A program made the position numbers and the translations under genes. Below, in pieces: positions 22,024-35,100 of a DNA stretch of 64,000 bases. Source of the stretch: Ampullaceana balthica (lineage: Eukaryota; Mollusca; Gastropoda; Lymnaeidae). The stretch lies in the NCBI GenBank assembly GCA_944989445.1, contig CALYLW010000493.1, forward strand, positions 11,761 to 75,760, given 5' to 3'. Positions within the stretch are counted from its first letter, which is position 1; each line of letters opens with the position of its first letter. Below the pieces are notes generated by a model. That model ran no database searches. It saw nothing but the letters and a program-made list of their open reading frames with translations, and was not told the DNA's origin.

Positions 22024-22566
22024 TAAATCCCTTATATTAACTTCAAAATCTTGTCGTCATCTCTTCGTACGTCGGTCGGGCGGAAAAACAAAAGTCAAAA
22101 ATGACCCACGTCCCGTCATGCGATCGAGCTGAAATTTGGCACATAGACTCGACTCACCTAACAATGCATCGTATCAAACATTCAGACCGATCGAACGTAC
22201 CATAATTAAATTAATGCATTTTTAGTTTATCTATATAAACTTTATGTAGCGGGTCGCTATCGTTTACATTTTACGGGTCACTTGACTTCACGCCAGCCAG
22301 AGGTGAACACATCTCGTGTTTTAACCAGGTGTACCGGCGTGCTTTTGTTTACATTTTGCGTGTCACGCTGAACTGGGTCCAGCGATCGGTGACAAGACCT
22401 TTCCCCTCTCCCATCCCCCCCCCACCCCGGGTTAAAAGCAAACGGGAGTTAAGACAGATTCAGTCTGTAAATATTTGTCGCGTTTGAACATAATCAATAC
22501 TTTTAGTTATGTCTCATATATAAGGGATTTATAGTAAAAAAAAACTTTGTTTTTACGGGGTTTTGT
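22024..22566 (-). mobile_element. TAAATCCC element, inverted copy C
   Basis: It begins TAAATCCCTTATATTAACTTC and ends ATATATAAGGGATTTATAG then ACTTTGTTTTTACGGGG. It contains the GGGCGGAAAAACAAAAGTC, ATGCATTTTTAGTTTATC and C-rich CCCATCCCCCCCCCACCCC landmarks. It is oriented opposite to the tandem copies that begin about 520 bp downstream. Confidence 0.88.
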
Positions 22567-23084
22567 TGCTAATTGCGTCTCTAAAGATACACATAATTTC
22601 GGCATTTTTATAGAAAATATTTTTATGTAACTTTAGCATCTAATAACTCATCGACTTCTCCATGAACACGCGTCAAAGTAATGTTTACAAAAATTTATTT
22701 ATTTAAGAACTCGAAGTTTCAAACAATATCTTACCTTCCCTTTCTTCTCCAGAGCAGTTATTGGGTTAAGAGGGGGGCTGAACGGGCTAAAGCCAGCGCG
22801 TGACAGTCGACTTGAAGCAAAAGGGTTCCGGAAGGAACTTGAACACCTGGAAGTCGCTATTTTACTTGAAATTTGAGACACAATTTTAGAAAGATTTCTG
22901 AAAACGAATGTATCCCTTCAAGAGCGGGGACTACCTTTAAATTCAGCCATGGCGGCATGCATTTGTTGAAATTTCTCCTTAAGTTTGTTAAAAGACAGCG
23001 TTCTGAATTTGATTCCTACGAAGAAAAAGGAAAAGGCAAGTCCACGGAGAAAGAGTATAAACAATATTCAATACGATCAAAATA

Positions 23085-24714
23085 AAACAAACCCGTAAAA
23101 ACAAAGTTTTTGACTATAAATCCCTTATATATGAGACATAACTAACAGTATATATTATTTTCAAACATTTACAGACTGAATCTGTCTTAACACAAGTTTG
23201 CTTCATAACCCTAGGGGGGAGGGGTGGGTGGGAGGGGGAGAGGGGAAAAGTCTGGTCACCGATTCGCTTGACCGAGCTCAGAGTGACACGTAAAATGTAA
23301 ACAAAAGCGCACCGTCGTTTCGTTGGGTCGCCTCAATGCTCAAACTTTCACGTGGCAAAAAAACAATAACAAATCGTGAATTTAAATTACATACCTCATA
23401 TAAGGATAAACTAAAAATGCATTAATTTAATTACGGTACGTTCGATCGATCTGAAATTTTTGATACGATGCATTGTTAGGTAGACGGGTCCGTGTGCCAA
23501 ATTTCAGTTCGATCGGATCATGGGAAGTGGGTCATTTTTGACTTCTGTTTTTCCGCCCGCCGAGCCCAAGACAGAGAGAGAGAGACGGCGGTGAAGTTAA
23601 TATAAGGGATTTAATAAAACAAACCTGTAAAAACAAAGTTTTTGACTATAAATCCCTTATATATGAGACATAACTAACAGTATTGATTATTTTCAAACAT
23701 TTACAGACTGAATCTGTCTTAACTCAACTTTGCATCATAACCCTAGTGGGGGTGGGGGGAGGGGTGGGGGGAGAGGGGAAAAGTCTGGTCACGATTCGCT
23801 TGACCGAGCTCAGAGTGACACGTAAAATGTAAACAAAAGCGCCCGTCGCTTCGTTGGGTCGCCTCAATGAGTCAGCTCAAAATTTCACGTGGCAAAAAAA
23901 CAATAACAAACAGTGAATTTAAATTACATACCTCATATAAGGATAAACTAAAAATGCATTAATTTAATTACGGTACGTTCGATCGATCTGAAATTTTGAT
24001 ACGATGCATTGTTAGGTTAGACGGGTCCGTGTGCCAAATTTCAGTTCGATCGGATCACGGGAAGTGGGTCATTTTTGACTTCTGTTTTTCCGCCCGCCGA
24101 GCCCAGAGACGAGAGAGAGAGAGAGATGAGAGAGACGCCGGTGAAGTTAATATAAGGGATTTAAAAAACAAACCCGTAAAAACAAAGTTTTTGACTATAA
24201 ATCCCTTATATATGAGACATAACTAACAGTATTGATTATTTTCAAACATTTACAGACTGAATCTGTCTTAACTCAACTTTGCTTCATAACCCTAGTGGGG
24301 GGGGAGGGTGTGGGGGGGTGGGTGGGGGGGGAGAGGGGAAAAGTCTGGTCACCGATTCGCTTGACCGAGCTCAGAGTGACACGTAAAATGTAAACAAAAG
24401 CGCACCGTCGTTTCGTTGGGTCGCCTCAATGCTCAAACTTTCACGTGGCAAAAAAACAATAACAAATCGTGAATTTAAATTACATACCTCATATAAGGAT
24501 AAACTAAAAATGCATTAATTTAATTACGGTACGTTCGATCGATCTGAAATTTTGATACGATGCATTGTTAGGTCAGACGGGTCCGTGTGCCAAATTTCAG
24601 TTCGATCGGATCATGGGAAGTGGTTCATTTTTGACTTCTGTTTTTCCGCCCGCCCGCCGAGCCCAAGACAGAGAGAGAGAGAGAGACGGCCGCGAAGTTA
24701 ATATAAGGGATTTA
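23085..24714 (+). mobile_element. Three tandem TAAATCCC elements
   Basis: Three head-to-tail copies occupy about 23085-23613, 23614-24164 and 24165-24714. Each starts ACAAACCCGTAAAAACAAAG, has TATAAATCCCTTATATATGAG near the start, a variable G-rich tract, ACGGTACGTTCGATCGATC in the middle, a GA-repeat, and ends GAAGTTAATATAAGGGATTTA. The copies are nearly identical apart from the G-rich and GA tracts, so the tandem duplication is recent. No coding capacity is seen and no known superfamily could be assigned. Confidence 0.9.
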
Positions 24715-24716
24715 AA

Positions 24717-25784
24717 AAGAGAAAGTGTCAGTTTGATGAAGGGCCATCAACCGAAACAGTATTTTCCCCGAGACAAAAATTTAAGGTTGAGGTATTTCTG
24801 GTAATCATCGACGAACTCTCTTCAGCTCTTCAAAATCGGTTAGACGCATATAAAGACATCCTTGAGAAATTTGGCTTTCTTACAAACCTAACTGAGCTCA
24901 GCAATGATGCCAACTTAATGAAAGAATATTCAAGAATGCTTTCCTTCAGAATTAGTCCAATTTTCAGAACTCTTCAAAGAGTTATTGTTCAGCCACAGGC
25001 TTTGCGTCAGGAAAAGGAAGTAGCACAATGTGAAACTCAAAACACATGCACAGAGCTAAAGATGTTGCTGTTTTTTTAATTAGTAACATTTTACAGTCAT
25101 TTCCAAAATACACGTCGCACTTCATATCTATCTCTCAATGATGACATCAAACTGCAGTGGAGAACGATCATTTTCAAAGGTGAAAAGAATAACACAATGA
25201 ATTTAGAAGTTGCATGGGACAACAAAGACTGAATATGCTTTCTCTAAAGAACATTGAAAAGGAACTTGTAAGCTCTCTTAGCTTTACTGACTTGATCGAT
25301 AACTTCACTATGAGAAAAGTTCGCAAACGAAAGTTCTAGGTTGAAATAAATAATAATGAATATTTTAATGAGTTTTGGATTCATGTAACTTTATATCCAA
25401 GCTGAGGGGGGTTGGATCGAGCCCACGTTAAAGCCACTATAAAATTGTTGATGAATGACTGACGCAAAGAAAGTCCTCCGCTGACCTGGAGAGGGATGGG
25501 CGGCGCCAAGGTCTACTAAGCCCGAGAATGTTCTAATGGAAACATTAGAACCCCCTACGACCTCGAAAAAAGGTTATGGGACTAAAAAAAACAACAACAA
25601 CAAAATAATTTATATTAATTAAATTGACGTCTATTTAATTTATTTTTGTCTTATTACACTCTGCCTTACAAGTTAAAGTCTTATATTAGCTGCTAGCAAT
25701 CATTTTATTTAAATGGACGCTGGCTGGACCGGGCCCCAGATTGAATTGCAGCCAGGGGCCCCATGCAGTCTTAATACGTCCCTG
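24717..25784 (+). pseudogene. Broken hAT transposase (ZMYM-like)
   Basis: Conceptual translation from 24717 gives a 120-codon open stretch (24717-25079) with FKVEVFLVIIDELSSALQNR and FGFLTNLTELSND, typical of the transposase part of hAT elements related to ZMYM-type proteins. After the stop at 25077 the frame breaks. A conserved GERSFSKVKRI segment follows near 25158, then NMLSLKNIEKELVSSLSFTD to a stop at 25339, matching the hAT dimerisation C terminus. A GC-rich sequence ending TTAATACGTCCCTG at 25784 may be the element's right terminus. The N-terminal half is missing where the tandem elements abut. Confidence 0.75.
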
Positions 25785-26069
25785 ATTGATAGATTATGTA
25801 ATGGACGGACCCTTGTAATGATTTTTGCCAATACATTATACAATCTATTGAAGTAAACAGTGCTGGTACGTTTTTTAAATGAATAAAGCAGAAAAAATAA
25901 TAGAATAATTGCCACCGGATTTAATGAAAAAGCATTTGAATGATTTCAAATAAGTAAGTGGGTACTTTAAAATGTGTCCAAATGATATTTTCTTGTACAG
26001 CTTTTCATTGTCCACCATAATCATCGCGATCTGATTTTCAAAATTTAGCTTAAATTTGTGTAAGTCTTT

Positions 26070-26280
26070 AGATTTTTTTAAATGCTTCTTTGTCGTCATA
26101 TTCTCCCTGTGATTCGTGAAGACTGTTCCATAACTTTGGTGCAGTTGCTTCGAAAGAGCACTGTCCAAGAGATTTCTTACTGTGGATGGTCCGGGAACTG
26201 TGTAGTGTTTCTAAAAGGCTGCGTTAAACACGTTTTGAAATCAGTTCTTTCAAATATTGTGGTGCCGAACCATCTATTTC
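26070..26280 (-). pseudogene. L2/CR1-type LINE reverse transcriptase tail, relic
   Basis: With frame changes, the minus strand reads IDGSAPQYLKEL and then FEATAPKLWNSLHES and EAFKK. These match the C-terminal signature of L2/CR1-like polyproteins (APKLWNSLP and FKKxLKTxLF). It is short and broken, and nothing upstream is recognisable. Confidence 0.6.
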
Positions 26281-29120
26281 TATTAGTTAGAGGACTGAAA
26301 TACGACGACAATCTTAAAATCTCATTTTATGTTCTTTATTAAAAAGTGGACGCCTATTGCCGAAATTAAAAAGCAATGAAATTTTTTAATAAAATTATCT
26401 TGAACTTTGTGGGGGAAAAAATTTCATCAGTCACACCAATCCAGACTTCATTATGACCTTAACTTCGATTCTATAAATCCTTACATCTACCTATAAAGTC
26501 ACAAAAGCCACTATTTTTTGTTGTGATATTAGGCTAATTTAAATTATGTACATTTAAATATACCTAAGATTTTCTTGATTTTCAAAAATGAAATACATTT
26601 TATCACACTTTGATACTTCTGATTAAAATTCTGAATTAGGTGACCCTGAATTCTGAAAGACAATCGACCAGTGTAATATTGTAATAATATACTAACTAAA
26701 TCATTTGGCTTCCGTTTACACTTGAGCTCAGAGTCCAAAACTTAAGTAACAAATGGAGTTGGGCTCAAGTGAAAAAAACTTTGCAAGGTATTTGTCTATA
26801 ACTATAACAAAAATGACAAACAACATAAGCACAACTTAATAATAGATAAGACTAATCAACTAATCATCACAACTTGGTTAAAATAAATTTATTTCTCAAC
26901 ATAATGATTTCAATGCAGTAAAAAGTTACGTACAGAAAGAAAAGTTATCATTGGTTATTTACAAGTCTTCAATTCACCAGTCTTTTCATATTGATACAAT
27001 ATAAAATTATTAACGATGAGTCAGAAAGTGAATTTACTATTTATATTTACAATTGCAGGCTTGGGAAGCCATGAACATTCATGAAAGATTTGTTACATAC
27101 ATGTTTTAACACACATTTACATAGTAAAATCAATTGCTCTAATCATCGCTCTGCAATCCTTTCTCATCAAGGTCCAGGCACTTTCCACAAGTCTGTGGCA
27201 AAACAAGCTAAATAAGAATTGAGCCACCAGAAAATAGAAATTAGGAGGGGAAAAAAAAGGGTTCAAATTTAATAAGAATGATAGGTTATTTCTTTTCAAT
27301 TTGAGATACTTTTAAATTTCCTAAAGAAATATCCTGTTTTTCAAGTCCTGTGCAGACCATAAAGTGCTGAAAGTCGAGAAGAAAACACCACAAGTTTAAA
27401 TTGTTGAGGAAGTCTGGCTTACATCACCTCTAAGCTCTGATATACATGCGGTTAAACAACAAATGTTCAGAATTATTTATTTCAATTTAAAATGCACTTA
27501 AAGAGTAGCAAATAGTTCTCTACCTCAATAAAAATTATTTAAACTAAGTTCAAATAGACAACACAGTCAATTAAATCATCAAAATTGTGGGTGAAATTGA
27601 CAGCTTTAATATAGAGACTAAAACATAAAAATTCATCAATCTTCCCAAGCTTATTATTGTGGGCTGTTTTGGGAGGAACTCAAATTCAGATCTTTGAAAG
27701 GCAGTAATTGTGGCATCGTCAAGTACCAATTATCTTTTACGACACAGCTTTCCTACTAAGGTTCATAAACTTTTCAAACTCAACATTGTTTTAACATTTC
27801 ATTTCTCAGGAGTATCTAAATATTTAAAAAGTTAATAGCAAGCATCCTCAAGACCAAGCTTATTAATAAAACTATTCATTAAAATTTTCTTTAAGTATAT
27901 TATTACAATATATATTTTCCTCAGACGTCGATAAAACGTATAAAAGCCACAACAACAAAAAAAGATAGGACATTCTTGGTTCCATAAAATAAATTGTGCA
28001 ATCAAAACAATGAATTGAAAGCTTTAATAATTAATGAATACAAAAGTAAACATGTTGCCTAACGTATTTGTTAATTAATAAAGCTTTCATTTATTTTGAC
28101 TACACAGTTTGTTTGTGTATTTTATTTAAAAGCTTTATCGCACTCCTATTCTATAAGATATATTATTGGTTCCATTAAGAATAGTTTAAGCCATAATAAA
28201 GAGTAAATAATGCTGCACAGCTTCTACAAGCATTTACTTTTCTAATCCAACTTTGATTTTCTCATTCACCCGAAAAATAAATGCCTTTTATTTTTATTTT
28301 TTTACAATTTGTTTTTTCTTGCTATATACTTTCCACGAAGAATTTCTGATTTTGTCTTATAAAGAGATCTTGCCTAAAAGAATACACTTTACTAAGTTCT
28401 AATTGAAAAGTTAGCCTCATAAAGAAAAAAAAAGTCGAATTACAATTGAAAGGAAACAGTGCAAGCTTTATGAAAACAAAATCTAAATAACCATGATGGC
28501 TAAGAGTCTTTATCATATTAAAGAATAGATGTTTAGTTAATATATAACAGTAGTTGAAAATGTTTTAAAATTTCATTTAATGTAAAAAAAAAGTAGCTCA
28601 GAAGTGTCCAACATGATGCCTAAAAAGTTACAAAATGCCTTCCTAAGACACAAAAGATGCAATGCAATTTAAAAAATAGCCTAAGTTTAAAATGTTGAAT
28701 TTCAGTTAAGGTACACTTGCAGTTTATCCATAAGTTTTTAATGCTTATAGAAATACAACAAAAAGAGATTGAGTAAAAAAAAATACTGTAACTAAAAAAT
28801 GTCAATTATAATAATTAAATTCATCTTTACTATTGATATCCAATTTTTTACTATGTAAAACTTCATGTCCATAAAATTCACAAATACCCTCAAGCAAATG
28901 TGATATTTTCTACTAAAGGGAAATAATCATTAAAAATAAGTTTTTACCTTGGAGATAAAGATTCTTGAAGCAGATGTTGAAATGAAAATTTAAGATATAA
29001 TAAATAATATTAGAAAGGCAATATTTCCATTTGGTAAAAAAAACAATTTAAAAAAGACAGCTTCACATATACAACCCTCTCTTGTTATTTAAAATATAAA
29101 TTTCGGTGTCACATTTAATA
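26281..29120. other. 3' flank of DEAF1
   Basis: AT-rich DNA downstream of the DEAF1 stop. It probably includes a long 3' untranslated region with many AATAAA-like signals on the minus strand, such as near 26890 and 28090. I found no cysteine-rich frame here that could supply an alternative MYND exon. Confidence 0.4.
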
Positions 29121-32100
29121 TCACAATCTGTCTTTTGAATCTTTGTCTTCTTCATCATCTTCTTGAGACATCACCATTGTAATATTTCCTGCTCCAGATG
29201 CTGATGGAGGCCAAGCAACATTGTAATTCCCCTGTAAAAAATGAAAATAAATTAAAGCATGAGTATCATAAAAAGGTACCCATTGTATTTGACAGCATCA
29301 TTCCATATTATCAGTTGGAATGCAACTTATATTAAATTTTATATGGATTCGTTCCAAATGACGAAATCCTATTAGAAGCCGATTCATTGGTAATTGACAT
29401 TAAGCTATTTATTTAAATTTAGCCGTTTATTTACCCATAACAGCAAGAGATTTTTGTTATAAGTTTAAGACACACACTTATCTATCAAAGATCATGATGC
29501 ATAAATAAAATAAAAATCTCAACCTAACATTTAAAAATGAAAGCAGTGATTCTATTACATTTTTTAATAAAAATAAAGGTGTAGTTTTTTGTGTGTTTTT
29601 TTAAAACAAATGGATGGAAAAGAGACATAGCAATCTTTTTATTTCAAAAAATGTTTGTTTTGGAAGAAAAGCTTAGCTCTCATATTAACGATTAAGCCAA
29701 AAAAAACAAGGGAATTTTTAAAGTCAAAGATTCTCAGCCAGCTGTTTCGCTTGCCAAAAGACTGGTGGGGTTGGCTAGTACTGGGTGCTATGATAGGGAG
29801 CTATTGTAAAGACTTGACTCTTAAATAAAATATATCTACCTTATCATCAGTAAGAACAGTAACAGTGTCCATTTTTTCATGAATATCAGCTCTTGTCAGC
29901 GCCTGATGAACCAATATTTCTCGTTGGGCTCTCTCTTCCATCCTCACTCTGGTTATGTTCATATTAGCTTCCATTCTACTTGCATTTAAAGCCTTAATAA
30001 ATGTATTGAATGACCTTTAAGAGTGTATGCAATTTTAGAGACCAACAACAAAATTATTGTCTGTTTTTAAAATTATACAAACTATAAATTTTAAAAATCT
30101 TTTTACAATACAGTCGAACCCACTTACCTCGAGCTCGGTTAGCTCGACCACCCCACTAACTCGACGTTCTTTATTGGAACCGCCAAATTCTCTCTTTGTC
30201 TTAGCATTTTTCATCGGCTAATTCGATTTTTCTAAGTCGCCGAAACCTAGTACCTCGAGCACAAAAGAGGGCCAAATTTGCAACTTAACTTGGTTAGCTC
30301 GATCCTCGTCGGTTGGCCTAGCAATGCACTCTGTCATTTTTAGTTCAAAACAGTGTTGACATCTCGCTTTTCTTCGAGACTTACGGCTATTGTGTGATTC
30401 TACGAGATTTCAATAAAAATTACCGGATGTTTTGTGTGTGAATTATAATTCGACGTGTATCCATGGAGTATGTATTCACCCGAGGTACTGGACAATCGCG
30501 TTAGAGGTCGTGAATCGTCATTATTTCGCAGTGCATGTTATATTATTATTAAACTTAATTCATTTTCTGATGCATTAATCATTTTATTTTTTAATATAAA
30601 CGAATATCTTTAGAAATGAAAATAAAGGTTTGTATCGAGAATCGACGGTGGTTTTTATATAATTAAATAAAAAATTATTATTCTTTTAAAAGTTTGTTGT
30701 TGTTGCTTTGTTGCCAGTAAGATACGTGACTGTGACACTAACACGCGCGTGACGATGAAATGAAATCATTTCTGATAAGGAATGATTTTAAAAAAAATTC
30801 GCTTAGACTTATTTGCCGGCCGAGGTCTAACACAGTACACACAGCCCACAGCGTGATCAACGGTCAAGGCCACAATAGTTTTATTTATATTACAAGATTG
30901 ATTGACTGAGGAAATTCAAGAACGTTCTGATAGTTAAGTAACAGATATCCTGCACGTCAAAAGCATTAAACTTAAAATAACCATATTGATTTGTTTATTT
31001 GTATTTTAAATTAGCTGATACGACGGCGGCAAACGCGAGCGGCTGTGACACGGCGAAGCGTAAACTTTGACCTTTTAGCGCATGCGCAGACAATTATAAA
31101 CTGGTAACTTATTTTTCATTAAATGGAATCGAAACATGACAGAGACGTAATCAAAGTCCTTTACTTCGGCATAAATATATATACATGTGTATATATATGT
31201 ATATATATATATATAAATTCCCGATTAGTCATAACTTTTCCAGACTTTCAAGGGCGAGAATTTATTTGTAAGAATTCCTGACCTTTTCCCGTTTTCCCGA
31301 GTGGGAACCATGGTTATATTTAAATTTTAAACGGTCCTTAAAAACAAACGGTCATTACAACCTTAGGAAAGAGTGAAGAAATATTTAGGTTCCGATACGA
31401 TTCCGATTAATCATCCCATCACTAATTAACGCTAACTAATTAATCATATACATAAAGAAATTTTAAGCATGTTAATATTTTGCCGCCATATTGGTTTTCG
31501 TTTTAACTCGATCATCGGTCATCTCGACGTCATTTTTCATACCCCTACGCTGTCGACTTAAGCGGTTTCGACTGTAATTCATAGGTGTACAAGAGCTATA
31601 TAAATTCTTTTTTATTTTGTTGACATATTAAAACGTACTACTATATGTAATAAGTTTTTGTTATTTCCCTAAATCATGATTACCGTGTAGGTTCTACTTG
31701 CATCTTGTTTCTCCTTTTCAAATTGAGCCCTCTGAATCTGTAAGGCATTGTCCTTTGCTATCAAACTTTGTTGCTTAACTTGTTCTATCATTATTTTTAA
31801 TTGTTGTGCCTGCTGAAGTAAGTTGTTTGCCATCTGAAACGAGAAAACATAATATTCAAAGAAATACTAATATGCACACAAAATTGTTGAGACATAATTC
31901 AGCTAAAAATACCGATATTAAATTTTCAAAAATTCAAAAACAAAAAAGGCCAACCATTCTATTTTTGCCTTGTTAATATCTTAGTTGTGCCCACTACTTT
32001 TGGTAAACATTAACTGAATTATCAGTAACCTAGGAACAAATCAAAGGCTAATGGAGCAAACTTTACACATAGAGTTAGAGTATGAGCCTACAACTAGAGT

Positions 32101-35100
32101 GATATAAAACAATCTTTAATGCTATAATTCACCAACACACCCTTGGATTAAAGCACACAGCAGAAAGGAAAAGTTGTCAACAACAGAAAAGTGAAATATG
32201 ACCTCTCAAAAGTTATTTTGATAACGTTTTCAAACTTTGAAATTTGATAATTCTGGCAAGTTGACGAGTGTATATTTGCTTATTACCCGGAGTTAATTTT
32301 TTGTTGTGTTACGACAGAATACCAGAGCCAACACGCGAGCGACCGTGACATCAAAATCAAAGCGTTTTCTTAATAATAATAATATTCTGTTCTAAAATAT
32401 AAAAATACACGTCATCACTGTTTGTGGAGTTCGCTAGTGACCGATTTTTAATAAAAAAGTGTATTCGCTTAGTTACCGAAGCATAGTACCAGAAGTAACA
32501 GCGCTGAGCAAGCGGGCTGTAACGTCACCAGCAGAACTGGCGAGGCGAATATTTGATGCCTTCAGCCTTCCCGTGTTGGTTCTAAAAAAAATTAAGGGAA
32601 AATACGGACCGGACAGTAAAACGGGCTTTTTAAAAAATGATTAACCGTTCCGCAAAAACAAACTGACTTGACAATTGATAATATGCCGTTTTAATACTAT
32701 TATTACATAAAATTTGAATATCATTACAGTTTAATTCTTTGTTCAGATATATTTTTTTTATTTTTTTTTGAATTCGCTGTTTTGACAGCAACACTAGAGT
32801 CGGTACATCACGGGCTCTTTGATGTCAAATCAAACGACGCGATGGGAAAATTTGATCCATTCTCTTCAAGGTTCACTAAACATAGTATAAATTGTATAAA
32901 TACGGAGCGGTTAACCATTTTTTTAAAAAAAAGATTAACCGGTCCTCAAAAACGAGCGGTCTTAACAACCTTACCAAAAATACTACTTCCATTGTCCTAA
33001 AATAATTTTAAAGAAATGCATTGTCAGATAGTTGAGTACAATAAACTCTTTATAAAGAAAGTAAAAGGAAACCAACCTCCTCTAGCTGCCACCAATTTTT
33101 CTGTTCCAGTACATCCATTGTAACAATTTGGTTTTGTTTTTGATTGGGTTGGGCAATGGCTATTGGAGTCATAACCACTGCATCTGCATTAAATAAAATA
33201 TTATGTATCTTTCTAGGTCCTGATTTGGAAACTTATACATTTAAATTTCAATCACACGCTGGAGTCAGTGACACATGTTATAAAAGATATCAGCCCTGCT
33301 ATTTTTTTCCCCTCTGCACATACATTTTGACTCTTGAGCTGATAAGTGCAAAGTTTGTCTTAGTGATTACTTCATTATGTGTAATAATGTACGCCAATGT
33401 TACACAACATCCAATTTATTAATTTACTATTTTGCGGTAAGGGCTGTTTTAGAAGAGGTGATATATACTTGCAATGGCCTTCTGCTCCACAGACTTCAGG
33501 TAAGTTTCATCATGTGGTCCCACAATAGTCATTCCATATAGACACCCACCTCCTGTTACGAAATTCCCTTGGGCATCTGTGGCCACTATATGCACCATTT
33601 CTGCTTTATTGTCTGGGTTGTGGTGAAGTGATACACTCTGAACAGTAGCTGTGGTTGGCATTCCACCATGCCCTGGCACAACTGGAACCATCACTTGTGT
33701 AGCATCTAAAGTTAAACCCAAATTTTAAAGGAAATGAGCCATGGCAAAAACACAAAAAATTCCTTTATTAAAAAATATACAAGTGAAGTCACTTAAATAC
33801 AGTTAAAACCATATAAGGTCTGAAAGACAAAAGAGGTAATTAATTTTTTAAGGCAAAGTATTTTTTATATTACATAAAGCCAACAAGAAAATTATAGATT
33901 CTTCATAACAATTCCTTTTAGGGCACTGAAAAATTGACAAATATAAAATAACTTATTAAAAGATAATTTATTAACACTCAGCTTCATTAATTTTTAAAAC
34001 TTGTTTAGATTTCTTATCAAGTCTTTTATAATTGATACATACTTTGGTCAATTTCAATTTTAGGTACAGCTAGTCCCAGCTGAGGAGTTATTGGAGATTT
34101 CAGGGTAACAGATGGTAATCTTGATTTTTTGTTGGGTGACAAAATAGGCTCTGGTTCACTATCTTTTTTCCTACGTTTATAAGGCACAAATAAACGGACA
34201 GGTCCAGTCTGAAATTAGGTTAAATTATCAAGTTACAAAAACAAAACAAAAAGAAATTTCCAAAAGCATTCATTAAAAAAGCCAAGTTTGTAAGGCTTAT
34301 GATAACGCCTCCATTTCTTCAAGAAATCATTTTAAGAAAAAAAAATTAAAACAAAAACCTGGGATGCAAAAGGAGTAAGTTTAGCCTGAGGCCAGCTACC
34401 TCATCTGAAAATAAATTTTGTATGAACAAGAATAAAATGCCAAATAATTTTCACTCATAATAAAAGAGGAGCCTTCTTTCTCAAGAAGAGTTGTGAAGCC
34501 TTTCAGCCAAAACCAGGTTATACTTCAAGACTCAAGCCAAGCACTCTCTTTTCATAGCCAATAAGCATAAGACAGTACTAGAATGTTACAATGGGAATAT
34601 TATTACTATGTACAAGGCAGGAAATTATGTGCACAGAATTGAGAACTTATAATCTCACATTGATGGCCATTTGTGAAACAAGATTGACACAAGCTGTACA
34701 ATTTCAGGATAAATACTTCAGGCATGTAGATGAAAATGCTTCAATCACAAAATTAGCCCCTTTTATGATTCCACAGATAGGATGGGAAGCTATGTTGGAC
34801 CAAGAATTATGACAGCAACATTTCAAAGAAAATTAAAATGAATTTAATCAGTCCTAGTCATAAAATAACAACAATAAAGAAAATGAAACAAACAGACAAA
34901 ATTCTACAGCAGAAAAATTCCCAGTGAGATCTTAATATTATAATGGAAGATCTAAATGCTAAGATTGGCAAGACAGAGAGGATATAAAGAAATTTTTGGT
35001 TTAGGCTAGAGATATAAAAATGGTGAAAGAAAGACTTCTAAGCTTTTATTTGGGGCATCTTAAGGATTTTATATTACCTACCACTAGCAGGAATAGAAAG

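Noticed and set aside
33449..33721. Separate small minus-strand gene
   Set aside because: Its core, 33705-33469, is DEAF1 exon 4 with GT-AG junctions in phase. The extra residues at each end are intron.
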